64,000 nt of DNA from DASSUW01 sp963811895 (GCA_963811895.1 CAWETE010000016.1:345794-409793), one strand, 5' to 3'; shown: positions 24,440-32,793, counted from the first letter of the stretch. Numbers and translations are program-made. Notes: generated from the letters alone by a model not told the origin.

Positions 24440-25473
24440 GCCCGGTCGGCGAGCGCCGGCACGCCCTGCTCGAGAAGGTCGAAGAAGGGGTCCTCGGTGC
24501 GGCCGGCGAGCCGCCGCTTGTAGGAGCCCTCGAGGAAGACCGCCGACTTCCACAGGGCGAGCGTCATGTACCAGCGCACGTCGGACATCGAGCGCCCGGA
24601 CCGCTCCTCGTAGCCGGCGATCAGCTGGTCGCGGGTCGGGAAGCCGGGCTGCCGCGTCACGGCGGTCAGCCCGCGCATCGCGTCCTCCGGATCGTCGGCC
24701 TGCGACCAGGTGGCGACGAGGTAGCCGACGTCGGCCAGCGGATCGCCGATCGTGGCCAGCTCCCAGTCGAAGATCGCGTTCAACCGCGCCGGCGCGCCCG
24801 GCGCGAACATCGTGTTGCCGAGCCGGTAGTCCCCGTGCACGATCGTCGCCTCGCCGGACTCGGGCAGGTGCTCGGCCAGCCAGGCGCTCACGCGGTCGAG
24901 CTCCGGCAGCTCGCGCGTGCGGTTGTGCTCCCACAGGCCGCCGAAGCGGCGCAGCTGCCGCTCCAGGTAGCCGGTCGGCTTGCCGTAGCCCTCGAGCCCG
25001 CAGGCGCGCCAGTCGACGGCGTGCACCTCGACCAGCGCGTCCACCAGCTCGTCGCCGATGCGCGCGGCCTCGCCCTCCAGCGAGGGCGGCAGCTCGCTGG
25101 TCAGCACGTCGCCCTCGATCAGCTCCATCACGTAGAACGGCGCGCCGATCACGGACTCGTCGTCGCACGTCGCGAGCACGCGCGGGGTGCGCACGTCGGC
25201 GTCCTGGACAGCGCTCAGCAGGCGCGCCTCGCGCAGCACGTCGTGGGCCGAGGGCGGCAGCGGCGGGCGCGGCGGCCGGCGCAGCACCCAGGCCCCGCCG
25301 GCGCGGCGGATCGCGAAGGTCACGTTCGAGTGCCCCTCGCCGATCGTCTCGGCCTCGAGCGGGCCCTCGCCGAGGCTCCGCGCGTCCAGGAACGCCTCCA
25401 GCGGACGGCGCACCAGCAGCGGCTCGAGCTCCTGCTCGGCGGCCTCCTCGGGCGTGTCGACGATGGCCGACAT
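24418..25473 (-). CDS. APH-type phosphotransferase (ACAD10/11 kinase-like)
   Basis: A 351-residue aminoglycoside-phosphotransferase-fold kinase of the acyl-CoA-dehydrogenase-associated type. It has GEGHSNVTFAIRRAGGAWVLRRPP (nucleotide-binding loop with Arg-rich strand), the catalytic VHGDYRLGNTMF loop and IFDWELATIGDPLADVGYL with the metal-binding Asp. In mammals the same kinase domain in ACAD10/11, and bacterial LvaA, phosphorylate 4-hydroxyacyl-CoAs. Here the kinase and the HAD gene are separate but overlapping, echoing the ACAD10 fusion; no ACAD gene is in view. TACGGT lies 8 bases before the ATG. Confidence 0.88.
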   Translation of the reverse strand: MSAIVDTPEEAAEQELEPLLVRRPLEAFLDARSLGEGPLEAETIGEGHSNVTFAIRRAGGAWVLRRPPRPPLPPSAHDVLREARLLSAVQDADVRTPRVLATCDDESVIGAPFYVMELIEGDVLTSELPPSLEGEAARIGDELVDALVEVHAVDWRACGLEGYGKPTGYLERQLRRFGGLWEHNRTRELPELDRVSAWLAEHLPESGEATIVHGDYRLGNTMFAPGAPARLNAIFDWELATIGDPLADVGYLVATWSQADDPEDAMRGLTAVTRQPGFPTRDQLIAGYEERSGRSMSDVRWYMTLALWKSAVFLEGSYKRRLAGRTEDPFFDLLEQGVPALADRAWQTATG

Positions 25474-25481
25474 CGCCGGGC

Positions 25482-25491
25482 ACCGTACCCT
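25482..25491. promoter_or_regulatory. Shared bidirectional -10 core (ANNNTANNNT)
   Basis: accgtaccct reads TACGGT toward the APH-type kinase (8 bases before its ATG, leaderless) and TACCCT toward the secreted GH-like gene, which instead has a ~40-base leader with a GGGGGGA Shine-Dalgarno sequence. The hexamers share the central TA. Here one direction is predicted leaderless and the other leadered. Confidence 0.5.
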
Positions 25492-25537
25492 CATACCGCA
25501 ACCGAGGCCGCATTGGGCGGTTTCGGGGGGACCTCTC

Positions 25538-26923
25538 ATGCGAATCGCACTCCTGACCTTCACGCTTCTCATCCTGCTCGCCGCGCCCGCGCAGGCCGCG
25601 CCGCGCCAGGTGATGACCTTCGAGGCGCCCGACGAGCTGCTCGACGCCGGCCGCCGCGACGCGACGCTCGACGAGATCCGCGGCTTCGGCGTCACGCAGA
25701 TCCGGCAGCTCGTCTACTGGCAGCAGTTCGCGCCCAGCCCCGACCGCAAGAGCAAGCCGAGCTTCAACGCCTCCGATCCGAACGCCTATCCGGCCCTCGG
25801 GCAGCTCGACGGGCTGATGGCCGCCGCGCAGGCGCGCGGGATCAAGGTCATCCTCACGCCCACCGGCCCCGTCCCGCGCTGGGCGACGAAGACCAAGAAG
25901 GGTCACCTGAACCGGCCCAACGCCCGGCAGTTCGGTCAGTTCGTCACCGCGCTGGCCCGGCGCTACGGCGCGCAGGTCGAGACGTGGTCGATCTGGAACG
26001 AGCCCAACCAGCCGCAGTTCCTGATGCCGCAGTACCGCAAGAAGCGGCCGGTGTCGCCCGGGCTCTACCGCAACCTCTACCGCGAGGCCCACCGCGCGAT
26101 CCGCAGCGTGCCCGAGAACCGGCGCGACGACATCCTGATCGGCGAGACGTCGCCGCGCGGCAACGAGAACGTCGTGCACCCGCTCGCCTTCCTGCGCGGC
26201 ATGACGTGCCTGAACGCGAAGTACAAGAAGACGCGCTCGTGCGCCCGGCTCGACACAGACGGCTACGCGCACCACGCCTACACCACGCGCATCGGGCCGC
26301 GCTTCGAGCCGTCCGACAAGGACGACGTGACGATCGGCGTGCTCGACCGGCTGGTGACGGCGCTCGACAAGGCCGGCCGCGCGCGCGGGCTGCCGCGAGG
26401 GCTGAAGATCTATCTGACCGAGTTCGGCATCCAGTCCGAGCCGGACCGCATCTCCGGCGTCTCGTACGAGCGCCAGCCCGCCTACTACGCGATCGCCGAG
26501 CACATGGCCTACGTGAACGCGCGCGTCGCGCTGTTCTCGCAGTACCTGATGCGCGACGACGCGCCGCGCGAGGAGGGCTATCGCTTCCGCGGCTTCGAGA
26601 GCGGCCTGCGGCGCAACAACGGCCAGCGCAAGCCGGCCTACCGCGCCTTCCCGAACCCGCTGGCGGTCGAGCGCTACGGCCCGTCCGACGTGCTGTGGGG
26701 GCTGATCCGCCCGCAGTCCGGCGTCACCCGCGTCACCGTCGAGGTCCGCCGCCCGAACCGGCACGGCTGGGGCGTCCTGCGCCGGCTGAACACCACCACG
26801 AACGGCGTGTTCGGGCTGCGCGCGCAGCACCGCGCCAAGCAGGCGTACCGCGTGCGGTGGACCGCGAGCGACGGCAAGAGCTACACCGGGCCGGCGATCC
26901 GCGCGTACAAGTTGGGGTCCTGA
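25538..26923 (+). CDS. Secreted glycoside-hydrolase-like protein (clan A barrel)
   Basis: A 461-residue exported protein. Signal peptide MRIALLTFTLLILLAAPAQA with a cut near APA-QAA. The mature protein looks like a (beta/alpha)8 barrel of the GH-A clan: WSIWNEPNQPQF carries the expected acid/base Glu after Asn, and KIYLTEFGIQS a candidate nucleophile Glu. A beta-rich tail (TRVTVEVRRPNRHGWGVLRRL ... YRVRWTASDG) may be an accessory domain. GH5/39-like proteins cleave plant or microbial polysaccharides; the substrate is not predictable. A GGGGGGA Shine-Dalgarno sequence precedes the ATG. Confidence 0.8.
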   Translation: MRIALLTFTLLILLAAPAQAAPRQVMTFEAPDELLDAGRRDATLDEIRGFGVTQIRQLVYWQQFAPSPDRKSKPSFNASDPNAYPALGQLDGLMAAAQARGIKVILTPTGPVPRWATKTKKGHLNRPNARQFGQFVTALARRYGAQVETWSIWNEPNQPQFLMPQYRKKRPVSPGLYRNLYREAHRAIRSVPENRRDDILIGETSPRGNENVVHPLAFLRGMTCLNAKYKKTRSCARLDTDGYAHHAYTTRIGPRFEPSDKDDVTIGVLDRLVTALDKAGRARGLPRGLKIYLTEFGIQSEPDRISGVSYERQPAYYAIAEHMAYVNARVALFSQYLMRDDAPREEGYRFRGFESGLRRNNGQRKPAYRAFPNPLAVERYGPSDVLWGLIRPQSGVTRVTVEVRRPNRHGWGVLRRLNTTTNGVFGLRAQHRAKQAYRVRWTASDGKSYTGPAIRAYKLGS

Positions 26924-26963
26924 CCCGGTAGCGCGCCGCCCGCCCCAGGGCGATAAGTGCGCT

Positions 26964-27374
26964 ATGCCACGCGTTTCTCGGAAGAACCTGCTCGGTTACC
27001 GGGTCCTCGACTGCCATGGGGAGGAGATCGGGAGGGTCGTCGACACCTGGCCGGACGACGGCGGCTGGGAGGTCGAGCTGGTCGTCGTCCGTCTGCAGAA
27101 GTTCGGCGAACGCCGCATGCTCCCGATCGAAGACGTCATTGCCTGGGGTGGCGTCGTGCGAGCTCCGTACTCGCGAATGCAGATCGAGGACGCACCCGCT
27201 GTGGAGGGCGGGGTGCACAAGGCGGACGACCCGTACCGCGCGCTCGCCTACTGGCAGTACGAGGACCACGGGGGTGCCGGTATCGTGACGCCGCCATGGC
27301 GCCGCAGCTCTGGCTTCTTCGTCATGGAGAGGCCGTTCCCCACGAATCCAAGCCCGACGCCGAGCGTGAGCTGA
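26964..27374 (+). CDS. PRC-barrel domain protein
   Basis: A PRC-barrel protein: residues ~5-65 read SRKNLLGYRVLDCHGEEIGRVVDTW ... VELVVVRLQKFGERRMLPIEDV, the beta-barrel found in RimM, photosynthetic reaction centre H subunits and many actinobacterial proteins of unknown role. As written it is 136 residues and overlaps the SixA gene by 79 bases with an unrelated tail. If one G is removed from the G5 run at 27270-27274, the frame would instead end ...YEDHGVPVS at 27288, just before SixA. I think that is the likelier true end. Confidence 0.8.
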   Translation: MPRVSRKNLLGYRVLDCHGEEIGRVVDTWPDDGGWEVELVVVRLQKFGERRMLPIEDVIAWGGVVRAPYSRMQIEDAPAVEGGVHKADDPYRALAYWQYEDHGGAGIVTPPWRRSSGFFVMERPFPTNPSPTPSVS

Positions 27375-27769
27375 CTCCCCGCGGCGAGCGCCAAGCGGTC
27401 GCCGCGGGGATGGGCCTCGCCAAGCTCGGCGCCGAGTTCGACGCCTGCTACACGAGCCCGAAGGTGCGCGCGCGCGACACCGCGCGGCTCGCCTGCGAGG
27501 CGCTCAACGTCGAGCCGGTCGAGGAGGACTCGCTGTCGAACGGCTTCGACCGCGAGGACGCGCTCGAGCTGCTCATGCGCCACGGCGCCGACGCGCGGGT
27601 GCTGGTGGTGGGGCACGACCCGTCGTTCTCGCAGGTCGTGCACGACTTCACCGGCGCGCGCCTGGACTTCAAGAAGGGCGGCGTGGCGGTCGTCGAGGCC
27701 GAGCGCGCCAGCGGAGAGCTGCTCCTGCTCCTGCGCCCGCGCGAGCTGGAGTCGCTCGCCATCGCCTAG
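27296..27769 (+). CDS. sixA: SixA-type phosphohistidine phosphatase
   Basis: A 157-residue histidine-phosphatase (phosphoglycerate-mutase-like) protein. It starts MAPQLWLLRHGEAVPHE with the RHG catalytic histidine, ELTPRGERQAVAAGMGLAKLG, a CYTSPKVRARDTARL arginine segment and VLVVGHDPSFSQVVHDF with the second catalytic His. The short size fits SixA proteins, which remove phosphate from phosphohistidine (for example on HPt or PTS proteins). TATCGT lies 9 bases before the ATG. It abuts the convergent MFS gene with no spacer. Confidence 0.88.
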   Translation: MAPQLWLLRHGEAVPHESKPDAERELTPRGERQAVAAGMGLAKLGAEFDACYTSPKVRARDTARLACEALNVEPVEEDSLSNGFDREDALELLMRHGADARVLVVGHDPSFSQVVHDFTGARLDFKKGGVAVVEAERASGELLLLLRPRELESLAIA

Positions 27770-28975
27770 CTAGGGGTGCGCGGGCAGCTCGCGGATGTCG
27801 CGCACGGCGAGCAGGAGCAGGATGCTCGCGAGCTGGAGCACGAAGGCGATCGCGAGCGCCTCGCTGACGCCGATCTGGTCGGCGATCGGCCCCCAGAGCA
27901 GCATGCCGATCGGCACCGCGGCGAGCGAGCCGAACCAGTCGTAGGAGCTCACGCGCGAGAGCAGCTCCTCGGGCACGTGGCGCTGCTGGGTCGTCTCCCA
28001 CAGGTTGTTGGCGACCGCCAGCCCGGCGCCGGCCAGCAGCGCGCCGACGGCGGTCACCGCGGTGGGGGCGGGGATGGCCAGGAAGGCGAGCGGGAGCGTG
28101 TAGAGCGCGACGGCGAAGGTGGCGACCAGCGCGGGGCGCTGCGGGTCGAGCTGCAGCAGCACGATGCCGCCGACGAGCAGGCCGATCCCGAAGGCGGACG
28201 CGATCACCGCCCAGGCGCCGGCGCCGCCGAGGTCGCGGTCGGCCACGAGCGGGCCGAGGACGAAGTAGGCGGCGAACATCATGTTCCCGAAGGTGGTCGA
28301 GGCGACCGTCGTCCACAGCCACGTTCGCGACCGGAAGTCGTTCCAGCCGTCGCGCAGGTCGGCGATGAACGAGTGCGACTCGGCGGGCACGTGGGCGGGC
28401 ATCGGGATGGCGGCCAGGAACGCCGCGCTGACGCCGAAGGTCGCGGCGTCGACGGCGAGCGCCCAGCCCGGCCCGATGCCCACCACGAGCACGCCCGCGA
28501 GCGCCGGCCCGGCGATCCGGCCCCCGGCCTCGGTCAGGCTGCGCAGCGCGTTGGCCTGCTGGAGGCGCCCCGTGCTGACGACGGCGGGCATGATCCCGGT
28601 GATCGCGGGGTTGAAGAACGCGCTCGCGGCGCCGGCGACCGCCGCGAGGGCGGCGATCGACCAGACGCTCGGCTCGCCGGCGATCAGCAGCGCCGCCATC
28701 AGGCCGTGCGCGGCGAGCCGGATCACGTCGGTGGTCACCATCAGCGCGCGCCGCGGCAGCCGGTCGGCCCACACGCCGCCGACGAGCAGGAACGCGACGA
28801 GCGGGACCGTCCGCGCCGCGAGCACGATGCCGAGGTCGCTCGCCGAGCCCGTCAGGTCGAGGACCGCGAAGGCGAGCGCGACGCCGACCATGCCGTCGCC
28901 CAGCAGCGAGACGCCCTGGCCGATGAACAGCAGCCGGAACGGGCGCTCGCGCAGCGCGTCGAACCGGCTGTGCAT
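27770..28975 (-). CDS. MFS transporter
   Basis: A 401-residue major facilitator of the MFS_3/enterobactin-exporter-like type, probably an exporter of drugs or small molecules. Twelve hydrophobic segments run in two halves. It begins FDALRERPFRLLFIGQGVSLLGDGMVGVALAFAV and has the loop 2-3 motif GGVWADRLPRRALM. Substrate unknown. Its ATG overlaps the stop of the M20 peptidase gene by one base (TGATG), so the two are coupled. It ends exactly where the convergent SixA gene ends. Confidence 0.92.
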   Translation of the reverse strand: MHSRFDALRERPFRLLFIGQGVSLLGDGMVGVALAFAVLDLTGSASDLGIVLAARTVPLVAFLLVGGVWADRLPRRALMVTTDVIRLAAHGLMAALLIAGEPSVWSIAALAAVAGAASAFFNPAITGIMPAVVSTGRLQQANALRSLTEAGGRIAGPALAGVLVVGIGPGWALAVDAATFGVSAAFLAAIPMPAHVPAESHSFIADLRDGWNDFRSRTWLWTTVASTTFGNMMFAAYFVLGPLVADRDLGGAGAWAVIASAFGIGLLVGGIVLLQLDPQRPALVATFAVALYTLPLAFLAIPAPTAVTAVGALLAGAGLAVANNLWETTQQRHVPEELLSRVSSYDWFGSLAAVPIGMLLWGPIADQIGVSEALAIAFVLQLASILLLLAVRDIRELPAHP

Positions 28976-30099
28976 CAGAGGACGGCTTTGAGGACGGCGA
29001 GCGCCACCTCGGCGCGCGGCGTGATCGACTCCTCGTAGACGTACTCGCCCGGGTTGTGGGCCTTGCCGCCGCGCGGGCCGAGGCCGTCGATCGTCACCGG
29101 GATCTCCGCGGCGAAGTGGCTCGCGTCGCTGGCGCCGCCGCGCGAGGCGCCGCGCACCGGCCGGCCGAGAGCCTCGGAAGCGCCGGCCAGCACCGAGGCG
29201 ACCGCGTGCTCGGAGTGCATTCCGGGCCAGCGGCGGATCAGCTCCGCGTGCAGGGTCACGCCGCCCACCTCGTCCGGGACTGCTTCGAGGACCGCCTCGA
29301 TCGCGCTCAGCTCGTCCGCGCGGCAGTCGCAGAACAGCTCGCCGTGGCCGGGCACGACGTTGAACGCGTCGCCGGAGCGCAGCACCGTCGGCACCGCGGT
29401 GAGGCGGTGCGGGCCGTGCGGGTCGTGGCAGGCGGCGACGGCCTGCGCGGCGGAGGCGAGCGCCAGCAGCGCGTTGCGGCCGCGGTCGGGCGCCGAGCCC
29501 GAGTGCGCGGCGCGGCCGTGGGCGGTGACGCGGATCGTCCCGGCCGCCTTGCGCCGCACCACCACCCCGTCGTCGCCGTTCGAGGTCTGCTCGCCGCCCT
29601 CGAAGCACAGGCACGCGTCCCAGCCCTCGAAGCGGTGCACGTGGTCGAGCGAGCCGGTCCGCCACTCCTCGTCGCAGACCAGCAGCAGGGCGAGCTCGGC
29701 GTAGGCGTCGGGGCGCTTGGCCAGCACGCGCATGATCCCGATGGCGAGCACGTCGCCGCCCTTCATGTCGACCGCGCCGGAGCCGACGAGCTTGTCGCCC
29801 TGGCGCGTGAGCGGCTTGTGGTTCTGGTGGGCGATGACCGTGTCGAGGTGCCCGAGCAGGAGCACGCGCCTGCTGCCCGTGCCTTTCAGGTGGGCGAGCA
29901 GGTCGGGCGCGTGGTCGGGCGAGGAGCACGGGATCCGCTCGATCGCGGCCTCGTCGGGGAGCAGCGCGGCGCACACCGCGGCGCACTCCTCGGCGCCGTG
30001 GATGTCACCGGAGGGCGAGCTCACCCCGACCAGCGCCTCGAGCTCCCGCACCGCCCGTTTGCCGATCTCCGCCGCGGCCTCCCGCACCCAGGGGTCCAT
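28975..30099 (-). CDS. M20-family metallopeptidase (carboxypeptidase G2-like)
   Basis: A 374-residue zinc-dependent M20 peptidase. Zinc and catalytic residues appear in order: LLLGHLDTV (His, Asp), GSGAVDMKGG (bridging Asp), LLLVCDEEW (catalytic Glu-Glu), and the late GKAHNPGEYVYEES histidine. The dimerisation domain (RVTAHGRAAHSGSAPDRGRNAL) is complete. Likely substrates are N-acyl amino acids or small peptides. TACCGT lies 8 bases before the ATG. The adjoining MFS gene may export or import related compounds. Confidence 0.92.
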   Translation of the reverse strand: MDPWVREAAAEIGKRAVRELEALVGVSSPSGDIHGAEECAAVCAALLPDEAAIERIPCSSPDHAPDLLAHLKGTGSRRVLLLGHLDTVIAHQNHKPLTRQGDKLVGSGAVDMKGGDVLAIGIMRVLAKRPDAYAELALLLVCDEEWRTGSLDHVHRFEGWDACLCFEGGEQTSNGDDGVVVRRKAAGTIRVTAHGRAAHSGSAPDRGRNALLALASAAQAVAACHDPHGPHRLTAVPTVLRSGDAFNVVPGHGELFCDCRADELSAIEAVLEAVPDEVGGVTLHAELIRRWPGMHSEHAVASVLAGASEALGRPVRGASRGGASDASHFAAEIPVTIDGLGPRGGKAHNPGEYVYEESITPRAEVALAVLKAVL

Positions 30100-30107
30100 G
30101 AGATCGG

Positions 30108-30117
30108 ACGGTACTGT
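30108..30117. promoter_or_regulatory. Shared bidirectional -10 core (ANNNTANNNT)
   Basis: acggtactgt gives TACCGT toward the M20 gene (8 bases before its ATG) and TACTGT toward the small membrane-protein gene (6 bases before its GTG), sharing the central TA. The intergenic space is 24 bases and neither start has a Shine-Dalgarno sequence. Confidence 0.5.
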
Positions 30118-30123
30118 CTCCGC

Positions 30124-30351
30124 GTGCGCACGGCCCTCACGATCGCGGCGCTCGGGTTCGTGGTGGCGCTCGCCGGCGCCGTGCTGGCGGCCGCATGGTC
30201 GGGCCGGCACTTGGACGATGCGCTCTTCGGCGTGGCGCCGTGGCTGCCGTGCCCGTACTTCGGGGCGGGCGCGGTAGCGTCCGGGCTGTGGGCGGCACTG
30301 GACGGATCAAGGTCGTCCCCGCTGAGGAGGCGAACTTCGACGATCTCGTGA
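30124..30351 (+). CDS. Small membrane protein
   Basis: A 75-residue protein with one clear transmembrane helix (ALTIAALGFVVALAGAVLAAAW) and a second hydrophobic stretch around APWLPCPYFGAGAVASGLW. No family recognised. The GTG start is supported by TACTGT 6 bases upstream. As written it overlaps the next gene by 64 bases; removing one G from the GGGG at ~30261 would end it earlier at ...YFGRAR, so its C-terminus is uncertain. Confidence 0.45.
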   Translation: MRTALTIAALGFVVALAGAVLAAAWSGRHLDDALFGVAPWLPCPYFGAGAVASGLWAALDGSRSSPLRRRTSTIS

Positions 30352-30875
30352 CCGTGTTCGGCGCGCGCGGCCCCGCGTCGCGATGCTATTGCCAGCGGTA
30401 CAAGCTGCGGCCGGGCGAGGCATTTGCCAAGTTCCCCGCCGAGGAGCGCGCCTTCCGGCTCCGGCAGCAGTGCTCTCGCGAGGAGACGGCCGGGCTGATC
30501 GCGTACCTCGACGGCGAGCCCGTCGGCTGGTGCGCGGTCGAGCCGCGCACGTCGTACGAGGGCTTGCTGCGCAACAACCGCGTGCCGTGGGAGGGCCGCG
30601 ACGAGGACAAGGCCGACGACAGCGTGTGGGCGGTCACCTGCCTCTTCGTCCGGGCCGGCCACCGGCGGCGGGGCATCAGCTACGCGCTCGCCCGCGCCGC
30701 CGTCGACCACGCCCGCGAGCGCGGCGCCCGGGCGGTCGAGGGCTACCCGATGACCACGAAGAACGCGATCCTCGAGGAGCTCCACGTCGGCACCGAGGGC
30801 GCCTTCGCCGCCGCAGGGTTCACCGAGGTCAGCCGGCCGACGGTTCGCCGGGCCGTCATGCGCGTCGAGCTCTGA
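30288..30875 (+). CDS. GNAT-family N-acetyltransferase
   Basis: A 195-residue GNAT protein. It begins VGGTGRIKVVPAEEANFDDLVTVFG, has a cysteine pair in SRCYCQRYK, the central strand TCLFVRAGHRRRGISYALARAA with the acetyl-CoA loop (R-R-R-G-I), and ends with the FTEVSRPTVRRAVMRVEL strand. It is close to actinobacterial GNATs that start with a cysteine-rich W/C-x-C-Q segment. Acceptor unknown. The GTG start is supported by TAGCGT exactly 7 bases upstream. Confidence 0.85.
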   Translation: MGGTGRIKVVPAEEANFDDLVTVFGARGPASRCYCQRYKLRPGEAFAKFPAEERAFRLRQQCSREETAGLIAYLDGEPVGWCAVEPRTSYEGLLRNNRVPWEGRDEDKADDSVWAVTCLFVRAGHRRRGISYALARAAVDHARERGARAVEGYPMTTKNAILEELHVGTEGAFAAAGFTEVSRPTVRRAVMRVEL

Positions 30876-30903
30876 GGTTCGAGCCCTCGCTAACGTCAGC
30901 ACG

Positions 30904-31365
30904 ATGATCGAACCCGGCGAGAAGGCACCCGATTTCACGCTCCCCGACCAGGACGGCAACGACGTCTCGCTGAGCGACTACGCCGGCAAGACCGTCGTCC
31001 TCTACTTCTATCCCAAGGCCGACACGCCCGGCTGCACCACGCAGGCATGCGGCATCCGCGACCGCGCGGCCGACTACGACGCCGCCGGAGCGACGGTCAT
31101 AGGCGTCTCGCCCGACCCGGTCAGCCGCGTGAAGAAGTTCCACGGCGGCCAGTCGCTCAACTTCACGCTGCTCGCCGACGAGGACCACGCGGTCTGCGAC
31201 CTCTACGGCACCTGGGCCGAGAAGAGCATGTACGGCAAGAAGTACTGGGGCGCCCAGCGCTCGACGTTCATCATCGACGGCGACGGCACCGTCGTTCACG
31301 TGATCGAGAAGGCCTCGCCGAAGACGCACGACGACGAGGTGCTCGGAGTCCTCGCCGCCGCCTGA
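30904..31365 (+). CDS. bcp: Thioredoxin-dependent peroxiredoxin (Bcp)
   Basis: A 153-residue peroxiredoxin of the Bcp/PrxQ type that reduces H2O2 and organic peroxides using thioredoxin. The active site reads YPKADTPGCTTQACGIRD: the peroxidatic Cys in PGCT and a resolving Cys five residues on, the one-subunit arrangement of PrxQ. The thioredoxin-fold end (RSTFIIDGDGTVVHVI) is intact. TAACGT lies 7 bases before the ATG with no Shine-Dalgarno sequence, so it is likely leaderless. Confidence 0.96.
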   Translation: MIEPGEKAPDFTLPDQDGNDVSLSDYAGKTVVLYFYPKADTPGCTTQACGIRDRAADYDAAGATVIGVSPDPVSRVKKFHGGQSLNFTLLADEDHAVCDLYGTWAEKSMYGKKYWGAQRSTFIIDGDGTVVHVIEKASPKTHDDEVLGVLAAA

Positions 31366-31372
31366 CGGACCG

Positions 31373-31918
31373 GTGGCCGGCTATCGCGCGATCCGGTTCG
31401 ACGAGCTCGAGGACGTCCCCTGGAAGCCCGGCCTGACGCTGCGGCCGGTCCGCTCCCAGCTCGGGCTGCGGGCGTTCGGGGCGGCGGGCTTCGTGGGTCG
31501 TGAGCCCGGCGACCTCGTGGTCGAGCCGCACACCGAGGAGGTGGGGCGGGGGCACCAGGAGCTGTACGTCGTGCTGCGCGGGGCGGCTCGGTTCACCCTC
31601 GACGGGGACAGCCTGGACGCTCCCGCGGGAACGTTGATCGCGGTCGAGCCGCACGTGCGCCGCGAGGCCGTCGCCACCGAACCCGACACGGCGGTGCTGG
31701 CCCTCGGCGGGCCGCCGACCTTCGAACCCGCGGGCCACGAGTACATGGCCCGCGTGCGCGGCGCGGTCGACCGGCCGCAGGACGCGCTCGCGATGCGGCC
31801 GGGTGAGAGCTGGACTCGAGTACGATGGCTGCTCGCCGGCGGAGCAGTCGCCGGCTGGACGAGGCAGTCGAGCGCGAGCCGGACCTGCGCCGCGAGGCCG
31901 TCAGCGATCCCCTGCTGA
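31373..31918 (+). CDS. Cupin-domain protein, C-terminus probably frame-disrupted
   Basis: Residues ~30-110 form a cupin barrel (GREPGDLVVEPHTEEVGRGHQELYVVLRGAARFTLDG, then GTLIAVEPHVRREAVA). The 181-residue reading ends in low-quality sequence (SSASRTCAARPSAIPC). In another frame the overlapping stretch to 31932 encodes RRLDEAVEREPDLRREAVSD, typical of the TPR-like tail that often follows this kind of cupin, with a stop just before the next gene's GTG. A small net indel around 31830-31850 would join the two. Metal ligands and substrate are unclear. The GTG start follows bcp by 7 bases. Confidence 0.65.
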   Translation: MAGYRAIRFDELEDVPWKPGLTLRPVRSQLGLRAFGAAGFVGREPGDLVVEPHTEEVGRGHQELYVVLRGAARFTLDGDSLDAPAGTLIAVEPHVRREAVATEPDTAVLALGGPPTFEPAGHEYMARVRGAVDRPQDALAMRPGESWTRVRWLLAGGAVAGWTRQSSASRTCAARPSAIPC

Positions 31919-31932
31919 GTAGCCTCTTCTGA

Positions 31933-32793
31933 GTGCCCGAGCTGCCCGAGATGGAGATCGTCGCCCGCCGGCTGGACGAGGCGCTGCCCGGCGAGACGAT
32001 CGAGTCGGCGATGACGCCCGGCCTGAACGCGCTGAAGACCTTCGACCCGCCGTTCCATGCGCTCGAGGGCGCCTCGTTCACCGGCGCCCGCCGGCGCGGC
32101 AAGCTGCTGCTGCTCGACGTCGACACGCCGGCCCAGGGCGCGCTCACGCTCCTCATCCACCTGATGAGCGCCGGGCGGATCCAGCTGTTCGACAAGCGCT
32201 CGTCGATGAAGGACCGCACGTCCCGCGTCCTCTTCCGCCTCCCCGACGACCGCGAGCTGCGGGTCCGCGAGTTCGGCACCAAGCAGGCGGCGTGGGTGAA
32301 GCTCCTGCGGCCCGACGCCGTCGAGGCCGACGAGGCGCTCGACGGGCTCGGCCCCGAGGCTTGGCCCGAGGCTCCAACCGACCTCGCCGACCGCCTCGCC
32401 GCTCCCCGCCCGCTGCACTCGATGCTGCGCGACCAGCGGGTCATCACGGGCATCGGCCGCACCTGGGTCGACGAGATCCTCCACGCCGCCCGGCTGTCGC
32501 CCTTCAAGCGCGGCGACGACCTCTCCGACGAGGAGGTCGATGCCCTCAAGGAGGCGATCCCCGGCGAGCTGCAGCGCGTGCTCGACGTCTACGAGGAGCA
32601 GGTCCCCCTCCCGCTGCCCGAGAAGTTCCCGAAGCCGACGCGCGTGCACGCCCACCAGGGCGAGCCGTGCCCGCGCTGCGAGACGGTGCTCGAGGCGGTG
32701 TTCTACGAGGACTACGTCATGAGCTACTGCCCGCACTGCCAGACCGAGGACCGCGTCCTCAAGGACCGCCGGCTCTCGCGGCTGCTCAAGTAG
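31933..32793 (+). CDS. Fpg/Nei-family DNA glycosylase
   Basis: A 286-residue base-excision-repair enzyme. The start is VPELPEMEIVARRL; removal of the initiator exposes Pro as the Schiff-base nucleophile, with the catalytic Glu next (PELPE). The helix-two-turn-helix region is GIGRTWVDEILHAARLSP. The C-terminal zinc finger has four cysteines (CPRC ... YCPHCQ). It excises oxidised purines or pyrimidines and cleaves the abasic site; Fpg versus Nei is not clear, so no gene symbol is given. The GTG start immediately follows the probable stop of the cupin gene's alternative frame. Confidence 0.92.
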   Translation: MPELPEMEIVARRLDEALPGETIESAMTPGLNALKTFDPPFHALEGASFTGARRRGKLLLLDVDTPAQGALTLLIHLMSAGRIQLFDKRSSMKDRTSRVLFRLPDDRELRVREFGTKQAAWVKLLRPDAVEADEALDGLGPEAWPEAPTDLADRLAAPRPLHSMLRDQRVITGIGRTWVDEILHAARLSPFKRGDDLSDEEVDALKEAIPGELQRVLDVYEEQVPLPLPEKFPKPTRVHAHQGEPCPRCETVLEAVFYEDYVMSYCPHCQTEDRVLKDRRLSRLLK

